From the NCBI RefSeq assembly GCF_017638545.1, contig NZ_CP072110.1, forward strand, positions 2,294,001 to 2,358,000: a DNA stretch of 64,000 nucleotides. The letters are read 5' to 3'. The DNA is from Psychrosphaera ytuae (lineage in GTDB: Bacteria; Pseudomonadota; Gammaproteobacteria; Enterobacterales; Alteromonadaceae). The notes beneath the pieces were generated by a model that was not told the DNA's origin, ran no database searches, and saw only the letters and a list, made by a program, of their open reading frames with translations. The translations under genes were made by a program, and so were the position numbers. Each line of letters opens with the position of its first letter. Position 1 is the first letter of the stretch. Shown one piece after another: positions 63,941 to 64,000 of this stretch.

Positions 63941-64000
63941 ATGCAGTCAGACAAACTTAATTCCCTTGAAAAACGCACTGCCGTATCACTTGCGTCGGTA
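63941..64000 (+). CDS. Probable MFS transporter (3' partial, first 20 codons)
   Basis: Only the first 20 residues are in the window: MQSDKLNSLEKRTAVSLASV. This charged start running into a hydrophobic segment resembles the beginning of MFS transporters that lie between uvrA and ssb in related Alteromonadales and Shewanella. AGAGAG lies upstream of the ATG. The identity rests on this short match and on gene order, so it is tentative. Confidence 0.45.
   Translation, partial: MQSDKLNSLEKRTAVSLASV

Overview
The window reads as chromosomal DNA of a marine gammaproteobacterium of the order Alteromonadales (Colwellia / Thalassotalea / Psychrosphaera-like). This is inferred from conserved gene blocks (rsd-nudC-hemE, yheS-yheV-slyX-fkpA, sthA-fabR-trmA-rrn, dusA-psp, uvrA) and from families typical of that order (TIGR02444, TIGR03899, TIGR04219, DUF2333, DUF3149). 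I see no insertion sequence, prophage or CRISPR array.

Region 1 (1-20.9 kb) is an exopolysaccharide locus of the exosortase A (XrtA / PEP-CTERM) type. Two transcription units diverge from about 13.2 kb. The leftward one runs from the lipid-linked sugar transferase through deacetylase, exosortase A fused to an EpsI domain, glycosyltransferase, amidotransferase, second glycosyltransferase and O-ligase to a Wzx-like flippase. The rightward one encodes the Wza-like export lipoprotein, Wzz-like chain-length protein, tyrosine autokinase and outer-membrane barrel, followed by a PaaK/CapK-like adenylating enzyme and a SufS-like PLP enzyme. Three decoration genes (unknown, pyruvyltransferase-like, acyltransferase) converge on the flippase at the left edge.

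Region 2 (20.9-39.6 kb) holds an FNR-boxed DUF3149 gene, a His/Glu-rich TonB receptor with a Zur-like operator (candidate zinc uptake), and housekeeping blocks: yheS with its TIGR02444 neighbour, yheV, slyX, a WD40 lipoprotein, fkpA, an unknown membrane-anchored protein, rsd, nudC, hemE, sthA, a fatty-acid desaturase sharing FabR-like operators with fabR, an uncharacterised membrane protein / XRE pair, trmA and a membrane-anchored RRM protein.

Region 3 (39.6-45.9 kb) is a complete rRNA operon, 16S-tRNAIle(GAT)-tRNAAla(TGC)-23S-5S, with promoter, boxA elements, long processing stems and terminator. It is followed by an unusual element in which two nearly identical 71-bp repeats flank five consecutive small hairpins.

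Region 4 (45.9-59.7 kb) carries an unknown protein, an M28-like peptidase, dusA, a phage-shock (psp) cluster with two sigma54-type promoters sharing an upstream motif, a copper chaperone, DUF2333 and TIGR04219 proteins, a TIGR03899 protein, a REC-DUF3369-GGDEF-EAL protein and uvrA.

Region 5 (59.7-64 kb) carries a PEP-CTERM surface protein behind a sigma54-type promoter with a long upstream inverted repeat, then a PrsT-like TPR protein and the first codons of a probable MFS transporter. The exosortase of region 1 is the expected processor of the PEP-CTERM protein about 50 kb away, so the window holds both enzyme and substrate. The likely regulators (PrsK/PrsR, PspF, RpoN) are not in the window.
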